A stretch of DNA of 64,000 nt from AC-38 sp033856025. GTDB taxonomy: Bacteria > Actinomycetota > Thermoleophilia > Solirubrobacterales > Solirubrobacteraceae. The notes under the pieces were generated by a model. That model had not been told where the DNA came from, made no database searches, and saw only the letters and a program-made list of their open reading frames with translations. Position numbers and translations under genes: made by a program. The DNA is taken from contig JAWVFQ010000037.1 in NCBI GenBank assembly GCA_033856025.1, forward strand, positions 248,001 through 312,000, written 5' to 3'. This document shows, one piece after another, positions 32,411 through 39,623 of this stretch. Numbering within the stretch: the first letter of the stretch is position 1; each line of letters starts with the position of its first letter.

Positions 32411-32434
32411 CTACACCGTAGACAGGAGAGGGCG

Positions 32435-32791
32435 ATGAGCACCAAGGAGAAGGCCCCCGAGTTCACCATCCGGCCCCTGAACTTCGACGCCGCGCTCGCG
32501 GAGAAGGTGAAGGCCCGACGCAAGGACGAGAGCCTGACCGCCATCGCGAAGGCGCTCGGAATCACAACCGGCAAGGCCGCGATGGCCGAGCTCGTCGCCA
32601 CGACCAAGCGCGTCGAGCCTGCCTCTCCGGCGGTTCTGGCCCGTGCCGTGGCGAAGGACCGCGACGGCGGAGCAAGCTGGGGCCTGCTGGCGGCGAAGTA
32701 CGGGGTCACCGAGGGGACCGCACGCGCCGCCTACGAGGCAGCGACCGGCAAGCCGTACTCGTCCCTCGACTTCCGGAAGGGGCAGGGCTGA
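32435..32791 (+). CDS. small DNA-binding protein coupled to integrase (putative excisionase/regulator)
   Basis: A 118-residue basic protein. Two HTH-like stretches: SLTAIAKALGITTGKAAMAEL (in parts; about residues 34-52) and SWGLLAAKYGVTEGTARAAYE (about 81-101). It lies directly downstream of the LexA box with a GGAGAGG ribosome site, and its stop overlaps the integrase start as TGATG. Placement immediately before int and small size fit an excisionase or recombination directionality factor, but no known Xis family signature is clear. SOS induction would raise this protein and the integrase together. Confidence 0.7.
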   Translation: MSTKEKAPEFTIRPLNFDAALAEKVKARRKDESLTAIAKALGITTGKAAMAELVATTKRVEPASPAVLARAVAKDRDGGASWGLLAAKYGVTEGTARAAYEAATGKPYSSLDFRKGQG

Positions 32792-34029
32792 TGGCCGGGC
32801 ACATCAAGCGACGCACCTACCCGAGCGGCCGGGTTGCCTGGCGAGCGCGGTTCCCCGACCCCGTCAAGGGCGGCACTGCGCAGATCGAGCGCAGCTTCGC
32901 GACCAAGCGCGAGGCGCAGGACTGGATAGACGAGGTCAAGCACGCCGCCCGCACGGGGCTCTACGTCAACCCGGCGCACGCGAAGCGGACGGTGCTCGAC
33001 GTGGCGCAGGAGTGGCAGGCCACCTGGGCTGACCTGGCGCCGAAGACCCGTGCGGGCTACGAGTCCATCTTGGAGCGGCACATCGTCGGGACCGCCGAGG
33101 AGCCGGGGCGGTTCCGGCGTGCGCAGGTCGGCGCGCTGACGCCCGACGTCGTGCAGGGGTTCGTCAACGACCTGGCCGCGCAGCGCAAGCCCAACACGGT
33201 CCGGCGGGTCTACTCGGTGCTGCGAGGCATCCTGACGTTGGCGGTGCAGCGGCGGTACATCGGGGCCAATCCGTGCGACGCGGTCAAGCTCCCGAAGAAG
33301 GGCGGCGGGCAGCGCGAGCACGTCTACCTCGCGGGCGAGGAGGTCCGCACCCTCGCCGAGTCCATCGGCGTGCATTGGCGGGTGCTGGTCTACGTCGCGG
33401 CGTACACGGGCCTGCGGGCAGGTGAGCTCTGGGCGTTGCGCCGCCGGGACGTGGACCTACTGCGCGGGACGCTGACGGTCACCTACGGGCTGAAGGACAT
33501 ACGCGGGCATCTCGAGATAGGCCCGCCAAAGACCCACCAGCGCCGGACGATCAGCCTGCCGAAGTTCCTGCGCGAGATGCTGGCCGAGCACCTGGCCTCC
33601 CCCACCCGGCACCCCCGCCACGGCTACGCAGCGGTCGCGCAAACGAGCGACGGGCCGAAGCTGGCCTGGGTCGAGGACGCCGGCCATCCCGACGCGCTCG
33701 TGTTCGTGACGCCGGGCGGTCGTCCGGTACGGCACGGGCTGTTCTACCGAAGAGTGTTCAGCCCGACTGCCCGGGGCTCGCTCCCGGCGGAGCAGGGGCG
33801 GTGCCGCTTCCACGACCTACGGCATACCTGCGCGAGCCTCGCCATCGAGCAGGGCGCGCACCCGAAGCTGATCCAGGCCCGGCTAGGGCACGAGAACATC
33901 ACGACGACGCTCAACGAGTACGGGCACCTGTTCCCGTCCGTTGAGGCCGCGCTTGCCGACGCGCTGGATGCAGGGTTCCGCGCGGCCGAGCAGCCGGACA
34001 ACGTCCGCGAACTCCGCGCCGAGGGCTGA
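32791..34029 (+). CDS. int: tyrosine recombinase/integrase
   Basis: A 412-residue phage-type tyrosine recombinase. The N-terminal ~55 residues (GHIKRRTYPSGRVAWRARF... FATKREAQDWID) form an AP2-like arm-binding domain, then a SAM-like core-binding domain (about 68-165). Catalytic residues: Arg209 (TGLRAGE), Lys247 (PPKTHQRR), His341 and Arg344 (FHDLRHTCAS), His367 (RLGHENI) and nucleophile Tyr377 (LNEYGHL). All are intact, so the enzyme should be active. It should recombine the tRNA-Arg 44-bp core; the AAGGGCG arrays are plausible arm sites. Confidence 0.96.
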   Translation: MAGHIKRRTYPSGRVAWRARFPDPVKGGTAQIERSFATKREAQDWIDEVKHAARTGLYVNPAHAKRTVLDVAQEWQATWADLAPKTRAGYESILERHIVGTAEEPGRFRRAQVGALTPDVVQGFVNDLAAQRKPNTVRRVYSVLRGILTLAVQRRYIGANPCDAVKLPKKGGGQREHVYLAGEEVRTLAESIGVHWRVLVYVAAYTGLRAGELWALRRRDVDLLRGTLTVTYGLKDIRGHLEIGPPKTHQRRTISLPKFLREMLAEHLASPTRHPRHGYAAVAQTSDGPKLAWVEDAGHPDALVFVTPGGRPVRHGLFYRRVFSPTARGSLPAEQGRCRFHDLRHTCASLAIEQGAHPKLIQARLGHENITTTLNEYGHLFPSVEAALADALDAGFRAAEQPDNVRELRAEG

Positions 34030-34032
34030 CCC

Positions 34033-34287
34033 GTGCCAACGCCAGACCGACACGACCTGCGCGCGGCAGGGGCGGTGGTCCGATCCTTCCGCCGGGAGCG
34101 GCACTGGTCCCAGCAGGAGCTCGGGAACAGGGCCAAACTCAGTCGCGGGTACATCAGCCGGTTGGAGCGCGGGCTGGCGCACTTGCGGATCACGTCGCTG
34201 TGGGCGCTCGCTGAAGCGTTCGGCATCCGGCCCCAAGACCTCGCGCACGCCATCGACCGCGAGCCCGGTGGCAGGAAGAGCACCTAG
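34033..34287 (+). CDS. XRE-family helix-turn-helix regulator 1
   Basis: An 84-residue Cro/CI-type HTH protein: VVRSFRRERHWSQQELGNRA, LSRGYISRLERGLAHLRITS and WALAEAFGIRPQDLAHAI. The GTG start is 3 bases after the integrase stop, so it is transcribed with int. Its partner at 34295 has the same fold. It probably regulates the element's own promoters or marks the cargo operon; no operator is proven. Confidence 0.87.
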   Translation: MPTPDRHDLRAAGAVVRSFRRERHWSQQELGNRAKLSRGYISRLERGLAHLRITSLWALAEAFGIRPQDLAHAIDREPGGRKST

Positions 34288-34294
34288 CGTGCCC

Positions 34295-34594
34295 ATGCCG
34301 CCCCTCAACCGCGAAGCAGCGGTCGCGGTTGGCCAAGCCGTGCGTGAACACCGTCAGCGCCGGGGCATCCCGCAGGACCGACTGGCGTGGGAGGCGGGCC
34401 TTGAGAGAAAGACCGTCTACCAGCTTGAGCACGGCCTTGTGGACACCCGGTACGGAACGCTTCGCCGCGTGGCGCGAGTCCTAGGGGTGCGGGTGTCTGA
34501 CCTGGTACAGGGGGCCGAGCGGGGGGCCGGGTTCCGCGCAGCGGCGCAGGCCGACAACGTCCGGACAATGCGGGGTGCAACCGCCAGTGTCTAG
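34295..34594 (+). CDS. XRE-family helix-turn-helix regulator 2
   Basis: A 99-residue HTH protein: AVAVGQAVREHRQRRGIPQD, RLAWEAGLERKTVYQLEHGL and TLRRVARVLGVRVSDLV. It is in the same orientation as regulator 1 with 7 bases between, not divergent as in a CI/Cro switch. A GTG at 34289 is in frame just before the ATG. The C-terminal 25 residues (GFRAAAQADNVRTMRGATAS) echo the integrase C-terminus (GFRAAEQPDNVRELRAEG), which hints at an old partial duplication of this segment. Confidence 0.83.
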   Translation: MPPLNREAAVAVGQAVREHRQRRGIPQDRLAWEAGLERKTVYQLEHGLVDTRYGTLRRVARVLGVRVSDLVQGAERGAGFRAAAQADNVRTMRGATASV

Positions 34595-34629
34595 AAACCA
34601 GCGCGGTAGCCTCACGCCGCAAGGAGGCA

Positions 34630-35139
34630 ATGGACCGTCGCGATATGGACCTGAACTCAAGGAAGGATCACTTCAGCCGCGCGGTTGTACGTGCGGTAGC
34701 GGCAACGGCGGGCGTCGGTGCATCGGTCCCGGAGTTGGACCAGAACAGCGACGACATCAAGTTCGAAGCGCCGGACACTCCAGCGGGACCCGGCGCGCAG
34801 CTTGACGCACAGCTGAAGTGTTCGCAGAACCTGGATCCCTCGGGCGACGAAGTCTCCTATGACCTGGACGTCAAGAACTACGTAGACCTCAGCTGGCCGA
34901 CCGATGCCCTCTACGTACCGCGGATCCTGATCTTGGTCCACGTACCGGCCGATCCGTCGGAGTGGCTCGACTGTGACCCAGACCGGATCATTCTCAAGCG
35001 CTGCGCGTACTGGGTCAGCCTGGCTGGTAGTCCGCCGACCGAGAATACGTCCACGGTGGTCGTCAAGGTACCGACCGAACAGGTGTTCGATGCCGGTGCC
35101 CTCCTCGACAACCTCCGGCCCCCTGGGGTCTCGCTGTGA
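34630..35139 (+). CDS. DUF4365 domain protein (putative nuclease fold)
   Basis: A 169-residue DUF4365 protein: helix KDHFSRAVVRAVAATAGVGA, acidic stretch PELDQNSDDIKFE (Asp41/Asp42), LDAQLKCSQ (Gln61, Lys63), then YDLDVKNYVDLSWP, LILVHVPADPSEWLDC and CAYWVSLAG. The spacing of acidic residues and QxK recalls a Mrr-like PD-(D/E)xK nuclease site, which is my inference. DUF4365 proteins often occur in mobile and defence loci. Ribosome site AAGGAGG is only 2 bases from the ATG. It overlaps its partner gene at 35136. Codon use and GC are visibly lower than in the host. Confidence 0.78.
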   Translation: MDRRDMDLNSRKDHFSRAVVRAVAATAGVGASVPELDQNSDDIKFEAPDTPAGPGAQLDAQLKCSQNLDPSGDEVSYDLDVKNYVDLSWPTDALYVPRILILVHVPADPSEWLDCDPDRIILKRCAYWVSLAGSPPTENTSTVVVKVPTEQVFDAGALLDNLRPPGVSL

Positions 35140-36275
35140 TGCCCCCGTTTGACGACCTCCGCGCGTACATTGATCCGAACGCGATCGAGGCCTATCTGCT
35201 CGCGCATGGCTGGCAGTCCCATCGTCGTACGGAGGCGTTCTCGACTTGGAGCATGGACGGCGAGGGCGGACGGCATGTCCAACTGTTTGTCCCCCTCTCG
35301 CGCGAACCAGCCGACTATGAGGACCGCCTTCGTGAGGTCGTGACGAAGCTCGCGCGCACCGAAGGCAGGGACGACGACGTCATGCTTACGAACCTTCGGT
35401 ATGCGACTGCGGACCTAGTTCGAATCCGGCTCGTGAGTCCTCGTGTCGGACCAGGCGAGCTTCCGATAGACGACGGTAAGCACCTCTTCGACGGTGCCCG
35501 AGACATGATGCTGGCGGCTGCCTGTGCAGCTATCGCCCCGAGAGCCAACTACGGGCCGCGTAAGCCCGCTCAGGCGACCGACTACTTGGATGGCGTGCGG
35601 CTGGGGCAGACGGAGCGGGGCAGCTATGTGGTCACAGTCATTTCAAACGTTGCACCGCCGGAACAACAGGCGCTCATGCCTGAAGAAGCGGCCCACATCG
35701 ACATGCCCTTCGAGCGTCGGGTTACGACGCAGCTTGTTGAATCATTGGCTGCCGCTCAGAGCGCCGCTGACCGCGTGCTAACCGAGACCAGGGACGTCGC
35801 AGACGTGTTTGAGCCAGCCGTCGATAGCGGCGTGAGCGCCAATCTCTGCGATGCCATCGCGACGATGGGCGCGGAGCAGCTGAGCGCAAAGGTCAACGTC
35901 AGCGTGGACTGGTCTGTGTCGCGGCCGGCCACCACAACTGCGCCACCGGCTGTCACCTTCGAACCGAGTTCATTGCCGGTACTCGGCGAAGCAGTCAAGG
36001 TGCTGCGGCGACTTGGCCCGTTCGACAACGAGCTAATCGAGGGCTTTGTTGCACGGCTCATCCGAGGGAAGCAGGACGAGATTGGCACGATAGTCGTGGA
36101 GGGCCAAGCGCAGGGTGAGCCGCGAAATGTCCATGTCGAACTGCCGGACGAGCAGTACCACCTCGCGATTCAGGCCCACGACGAGCGCCGTCCAGTTCAG
36201 ATCAGAGGCACACTCCTCAAGCGTGGTCGCACCTGGGTCCTTTCCGATCCGGGGCAGCTCCGGCTTGAGGCCTAG
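35136..36275 (+). CDS. unrecognised protein, partner of the DUF4365 gene
   Basis: A 379-residue protein without a family I can name. The N-terminal ~100 residues include WQSHRRTEAFSTWSMDGEGG and HVQLFVPLSREPADYEDRL; the middle has IDMPFERRVTTQLVESLAAA; the C-terminal ~90 residues (FDNELIEGFVARLIRGKQDE ... ALLKRGRTWVLSDP-like TLLKRGRTWVLSDP) look beta-rich and OB-like. It starts within the DUF4365 stop (GTG 35136 or ATG 35139), so the two are made together in fixed ratio. Such tight pairs in element cargo are often defence modules; there is no direct evidence of function. Confidence 0.7.
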   Translation: MMPPFDDLRAYIDPNAIEAYLLAHGWQSHRRTEAFSTWSMDGEGGRHVQLFVPLSREPADYEDRLREVVTKLARTEGRDDDVMLTNLRYATADLVRIRLVSPRVGPGELPIDDGKHLFDGARDMMLAAACAAIAPRANYGPRKPAQATDYLDGVRLGQTERGSYVVTVISNVAPPEQQALMPEEAAHIDMPFERRVTTQLVESLAAAQSAADRVLTETRDVADVFEPAVDSGVSANLCDAIATMGAEQLSAKVNVSVDWSVSRPATTTAPPAVTFEPSSLPVLGEAVKVLRRLGPFDNELIEGFVARLIRGKQDEIGTIVVEGQAQGEPRNVHVELPDEQYHLAIQAHDERRPVQIRGTLLKRGRTWVLSDPGQLRLEA

Positions 36276-36282
36276 GGCTGGC

Positions 36283-36651
36283 TTAGGCGATGACCGTGAG
36301 GTTCTGCGTGTTGCCTCCAGCCGCTACGACCGCCTGGCGAGCCCGTTGGGTCCACCCTTTCGGGACGCACAAGATGAATGGGCAGGGTCTGCCTGTGTCA
36401 GACATCTGGCGTCGCGAGAACTCCCGCAGTTGCTCCTGAGAGTGCTCGGTGTAAAGGTCGGTGCCGACCTTCGCCTCTCCGATCCAGAGGACGGCATCCT
36501 TCTTCCCGATGGCGTCTGGCTCGTGGGTGCCGATGGCGACCGGATCGGGAAGTGCCATTCCTCCGGCAGCATTCGTCACTGCGACCCCTTGCTTTTGAAG
36601 CCAGCCGACCATTCCGCGGACCAGCGCCTTGTGTTCAGCTGATTCAGCCAC
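36283..36651 (-). CDS. small PD-(D/E)xK nuclease-like protein
   Basis: A 122-residue protein with a complete nuclease motif: EPDAIGKKDAVLWIGEAK gives Pro45-Asp46 and Glu59-Ala60-Lys61, the PD-ExK arrangement of restriction-endonuclease-like enzymes. The preceding helix HKALVRGMVGWLQKQGV is typical of the fold. Target unknown; it could be a DNA nuclease acting in defence or in element recombination. GTG start with AGGAGA before it. It is the second gene of a two-gene unit with the DUF1508 protein (9-base gap) and convergent with the DUF4365 partner. Confidence 0.75.
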   Translation of the reverse strand: MAESAEHKALVRGMVGWLQKQGVAVTNAAGGMALPDPVAIGTHEPDAIGKKDAVLWIGEAKVGTDLYTEHSQEQLREFSRRQMSDTGRPCPFILCVPKGWTQRARQAVVAAGGNTQNLTVIA

Positions 36652-36660
36652 GTCGTCTCC

Positions 36661-36837
36661 TTAGTACGCGTCTTCGATAGATGCACGCCCTGCGTTGTCC
36701 CGGACGTTCTCGGCTGCGCGCCTCGCATTGCTTCGCGAGTCGTAGCCCTCGCCCGAATCGCCCACGGTTCGCCCGTTCGCGGCGACGAGCCGCCAGCGGT
36801 ACTGCCCGGCCCTGTCGATGTAGATCACGAACTTCAT
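36661..36837 (-). CDS. DUF1508/YegP-family protein
   Basis: A 58-residue protein translated from ATG 36837: MKFVIYIDRAGQYRWRLVAA, then NGRTVGDSGEGYDSRSNARRA and ENVRDNAGRA. This is one full YegP/DUF1508 unit (F-x-I/V-Y-x-D-x-x-G-x-x-R-W-R-L-x-A-x-N-G...S-G-E-G-Y). The function of the family is unknown. A GAGGAG ribosome site precedes it, and its TAA overlaps the AGGAGA ribosome site of the nuclease-like gene, so both are made from one mRNA. Confidence 0.8.
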   Translation of the reverse strand: MKFVIYIDRAGQYRWRLVAANGRTVGDSGEGYDSRSNARRAAENVRDNAGRASIEDAY

Positions 36838-36995
36838 GCTGGACTCCTCTCGTTCAACGACCCTCTGGAGCGACGGTAGCCAAACGATCGGACGGAAACT
36901 GCGACGGAAACGTCAGCAGTTCTGTTCGGCGTCCGCGGGCGTGCCTAAGCTCGGCGAGTCACGCCATCCGTCATCGCTTCCGGGGAGGTAGTCAG

Positions 36996-37259
36996 GTGCG
37001 CAAGAAGGTCGAAGTCTCGAATGACGAGCTCCGCACGATTCGGGACGCGATGCGAGACCTGAACCGGATGATCGAGCGGCTTGAGAACGGCCACTCCGAG
37101 AAGTTTGTGTTGACGAAGCACGGCCAGATGCGTGCTGTGGTCCTGTCGCTGGACTACTTCACGTCCATCTGCCCGGCAAGCGCCGGGCAGTCCCACGGGG
37201 CCAATGGCGCGGCGGCTGACGCGCCGACCACTGGCTCAGCGGACGCCTGCCTCACGTAG
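36996..37259 (+). CDS. antitoxin-like protein (Phd/YefM-like)
   Basis: An 87-residue protein from GTG 36996 with GGGGAGG 7 bases upstream. The first 60 residues, notably RKKVEVSNDELRTIRDAMRD and EKFVLTKHGQMRAVVLSLDY, resemble the strand-helix pattern of Phd/YefM antitoxins (LTrhGrpvAVlvsldeye). The C-terminal ~25 residues are a low-complexity Ala/Gly tail. No toxin gene is next to it; the nearest candidate partner is the divergent nuclease-like gene. Similarity is weak and the call is tentative. Confidence 0.5.
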   Translation: MRKKVEVSNDELRTIRDAMRDLNRMIERLENGHSEKFVLTKHGQMRAVVLSLDYFTSICPASAGQSHGANGAAADAPTTGSADACLT

Positions 37260-37353
37260 CCAGAACGCGATATGGCCTCCCAGGCCCGCGCCCACGTGAG
37301 CCCTACCGGCGGCTCGTACGTGGCGCATATGTGGCCGCACGCCTAGGGTCGCC

Positions 37354-37375
37354 AAGGGCGTTACAAGGGCGCGCC
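37354..37375 (+). repeat. right-end pair of 11-bp AAGGGCG units
   Basis: AAGGGCGTTAC (37354) and AAGGGCGCGCC (37365): two cores exactly 11 bp apart, with a degenerate third unit (CTAGGGTCGCC) at 37343. They lie about 60 bp from the attR core. Same orientation as the left-end array, so in the circular attP both arms would carry like-oriented arrays on either side of the core. Confidence 0.7.
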
Positions 37376-37403
37376 GCCTCCCGCCCGGAGGCTCTTCAAA
37401 GAG

Positions 37404-37428
37404 AAAACCCCGTATTTGCGGGGCTTTT
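37404..37428 (-). terminator. terminator of tRNA-Arg carried by the element
   Basis: AAAACCCCGTATTTGCGGGG followed by CTTTT: a 5-bp GC stem (CCCCG/CGGGG, loop TATTTG) flanked by A and T runs, so it can work in both directions. It lies 5 bases past the 3' end of the tRNA-Arg and on the element side of attR. The element therefore supplies the transcription end for the tRNA it restores. Confidence 0.75.
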
Positions 37429-37430
37429 GT

Positions 37431-37506
<76 letters not shown>

Positions 37507-37548
37507 CTGCGGGCAGGATAGTAGGGTCGCCGCGGGGGCTGGCGGCCG

Positions 37549-38820
37549 GTGAGCTCAGACACGATCAGCATGATCACGATCCCGTTCTTCTCGGGTGCGA
37601 TCGGGTACGTCACGAACTGGACGGGCATCTGGATGCTCTTCAACCCGCTGCGATTCCGGGGCGTGCGGCTGCCCGGGCTCCAGTCGCTGTCGCGGGTCCT
37701 GCCGCGCAAGGTCCAGCAGATCCCGGGCGTGATGCAGGGCGGGATCGGGTGGCAGGGCATCATCCCGTCGCGCGCCGCCAAGATGGGCTCGATCTCCGTC
37801 GACAAGGGGATCGCCAAGCTCGGCAACGCCTCGGACTTCTACCGCCGGCTGGACCCCGACCTGATCGCGGAGCACATCCTCGCCACGTCCGAGCGCGACA
37901 TCCGCGAGCTGGTCGAGCGCACGATGGAGCGCGAGCACCCGCGGCTGTGGAGCGACCTTCCTCCGCGCATCCGCGAGGCCGTGCACGCGCGCGTGCGCGA
38001 CCAGCTGCCGCAGATCGTCCACGAGGTGACCGACCAGATCGGCGAGCACATCGACCAGCTGCTGGACATCAAGCTCATGGTGATCCGGCGCATGGAGGAG
38101 AACCCCGAGCTGTGCAACCGCGTCTTCACCGAGGTCGGCCAGCGCGAGCTGCGCTTCATCATCAACTTCGGGTTCTTCTTCGGCTTCGCGCTGGGCATCC
38201 CGGTCGTCTTCCTGACCCAGGCCTTCCCGCACTGGTGGGTCTTGCCGATCGCGGGCACCGTCGTGGGCTACGTCACGAACTGGCTGGCCATCTGGATGAT
38301 CTTCGAGCCCGTCCGGCCCCGGAAGGTCGGGCCGCTGCGCCTGCACGGGCTGTTCCTGCGTCGCCAGCCCGAGGCGGCAGACATCTACGCCGGGATCATC
38401 GCCGACGACATCGTGACGCTGGAGAACATCGGTGACGAGCTGCTGACCGGCCCGCGCTCGGACCGCACCCGCCAGATGATCAGCAACGCGCTGCGCCCGG
38501 CGGTCGACCGGGCCAGCGGCGTCGCCCAGCCCGCCGTGCGCCAGGCGGTGGGCCCGCGGGAGTACGACGCCATCCGCGAGACCGTCGCCGTCGAGGCGGT
38601 CGACTACACGATGACCCCGCTGCGCGACCCCGAGTTCAACGCGCGCCAGTCCTCCGAGGTCCGCGCGCTGATCGCCGAGCGCATGCGCGAGCTGCCCTCC
38701 GAGGACTTCTCCGAGCTCCTGCGCAGCGCGATGCGCGAGGACGAGTGGCTGCTCGTCCTGCACGGCGCCGTGCTGGGCTTCGGCGCGGGCCTCGTCCACC
38801 TGGCGATCTTCGGGGTGTGA
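37549..38820 (+). CDS. DUF445 family membrane protein
   Basis: A 423-residue DUF445 protein. Two glycine-rich membrane units have the repeated signature GAIGYVTNWTGIWMLFNPLR (residues ~16-35) and GYVTNWLAIWMIFEP (about 240-255), with a large amphipathic helical region between and after (ELVERTMEREHP, IGEHIDQLLDIKLMVIRRME). A final hydrophobic helix ends the protein. Function unknown; relatives are inner-membrane proteins of uncertain role. Its stop overlaps the ATG of the DUF4393 gene, so both are translated together. Confidence 0.88.
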   Translation: MSSDTISMITIPFFSGAIGYVTNWTGIWMLFNPLRFRGVRLPGLQSLSRVLPRKVQQIPGVMQGGIGWQGIIPSRAAKMGSISVDKGIAKLGNASDFYRRLDPDLIAEHILATSERDIRELVERTMEREHPRLWSDLPPRIREAVHARVRDQLPQIVHEVTDQIGEHIDQLLDIKLMVIRRMEENPELCNRVFTEVGQRELRFIINFGFFFGFALGIPVVFLTQAFPHWWVLPIAGTVVGYVTNWLAIWMIFEPVRPRKVGPLRLHGLFLRRQPEAADIYAGIIADDIVTLENIGDELLTGPRSDRTRQMISNALRPAVDRASGVAQPAVRQAVGPREYDAIRETVAVEAVDYTMTPLRDPEFNARQSSEVRALIAERMRELPSEDFSELLRSAMREDEWLLVLHGAVLGFGAGLVHLAIFGV

Positions 38821-39623
38821 TGGAGGAGCACGAGCGCCCCACCGAGCGGGACTTCATCGAGGCGGCGCCGACGCTCGCCCGGCTCGCCGCCGGCATGTGG
38901 TGGCGGACGGCCCAGTGGACGCTGGTCACGTCGGTGCGCGCGAGCACGCGCCTGATGCGCGCCGCGACGTCGGGGGAGTCGGCGGCCGAGCTCGTGACGT
39001 CCGTGGGCGGCGAGGTGCGGGGGCTCGCGCGCCGCTTCCTGGGCGTCGAGGACGAGGCGGACGCGGCCGAGCCGGAGGTCTCCGCGGACGGACACCTCCC
39101 GGCCACCCAGTCCCTGCGCGACCGCGGCGCCGAACTGCTGCGCCGCTCGGCCGACGTGACGGACGAGGAGGAGTACCACCCGGCCTACGACCGGATCCTC
39201 GAGGACCTGTCACCCGACGAGGGGCGGATCCTGCGCTTCCTGGGGCGGGAGGGCCCGCAGCCCTCGGTCGACGTTCGCGGCGCCAAGGGCCTGCCGGTCA
39301 CCACGCAGATGGTCGCGCCCGGGCTCACGATGATCGGCGCCCAGTCCGGCTGCCGCCACCTCGACCGCGTCCCCGCCTACCTCAACAACCTCTACCGCCT
39401 CGGCCTGATCTGGTTCTCGCGCGAGCCGTTGGAGGACCCGCTGCGCTACCAGGTCCTCGAGGCGCAGCCCGACGTCCTGGCCGCGCTGCGCGAGGCCGGC
39501 CGGACCCGCAAGACCGTCCGGCGCTCGATCCACCTCACGCCGTTCGGCGACGACTTCTGCGAGACCGTCCTGCCGACGCACACGGCGGAGCTGGACGCAC
39601 TGGGGGGGACGCTCAGAGACTGA
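38820..39623 (+). CDS. DUF4393 (Abi-alpha-like) protein
   Basis: A 267-residue protein. The C-terminal half matches the DUF4393/Abi-alpha pattern: HPAYDRILEDLSPDEGRILR, VPAYLNNLYRLGLIWFSREP and IHLTPFGDDFCE. The N-terminal ~100 residues are helical (TLARLAAGMWWRTAQWTLVT) without motif. Abi-alpha was named for an abortive infection gene in lactococci, but many relatives have no proven phage role. It is coupled to DUF445 by a 1-base stop/start overlap (TGATG). Its end overlaps the GGDEF-EAL gene by 11 bases. Confidence 0.8.
   Translation: MEEHERPTERDFIEAAPTLARLAAGMWWRTAQWTLVTSVRASTRLMRAATSGESAAELVTSVGGEVRGLARRFLGVEDEADAAEPEVSADGHLPATQSLRDRGAELLRRSADVTDEEEYHPAYDRILEDLSPDEGRILRFLGREGPQPSVDVRGAKGLPVTTQMVAPGLTMIGAQSGCRHLDRVPAYLNNLYRLGLIWFSREPLEDPLRYQVLEAQPDVLAALREAGRTRKTVRRSIHLTPFGDDFCETVLPTHTAELDALGGTLRD

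Larger units (their letters stand above)
31853..32434. promoter_or_regulatory. 582-base non-coding region, candidate replication origin and int control region
   Basis: Contains, in order: a cluster of AACTAGCCnCACT motifs, two direct (31866, 31884) and two inverted (31935-31947 approximate, 31944-31956); a strong hairpin GGGCCTG-GGG-CAGGCCC (32155-32171); a second hairpin CCCGCC/GGCGGG (32210-32226); the inverted AAGGGCG pair (32342-32359); and the LexA box (32395-32410). Iteron-like repeats next to a primase-helicase operon make an origin the simplest guess. The ORFs that can be drawn here are Pro/Gly-rich and not credible. Confidence 0.55.

Noticed and set aside
31849..32421. 190-residue plus-strand ORF whose GTG overlaps the helicase stop
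   Set aside because: It runs through the iterons, hairpins, phased sites and LexA box, is Pro/Gly/Arg-rich without motifs and has no ribosome site. The GTGA overlap is tempting but probably chance.
36681..36995. N-terminal extension of the antitoxin-like ORF
   Set aside because: It is the shadow of the DUF1508 gene on the other strand; the GTG at 36996 has a strong ribosome site.
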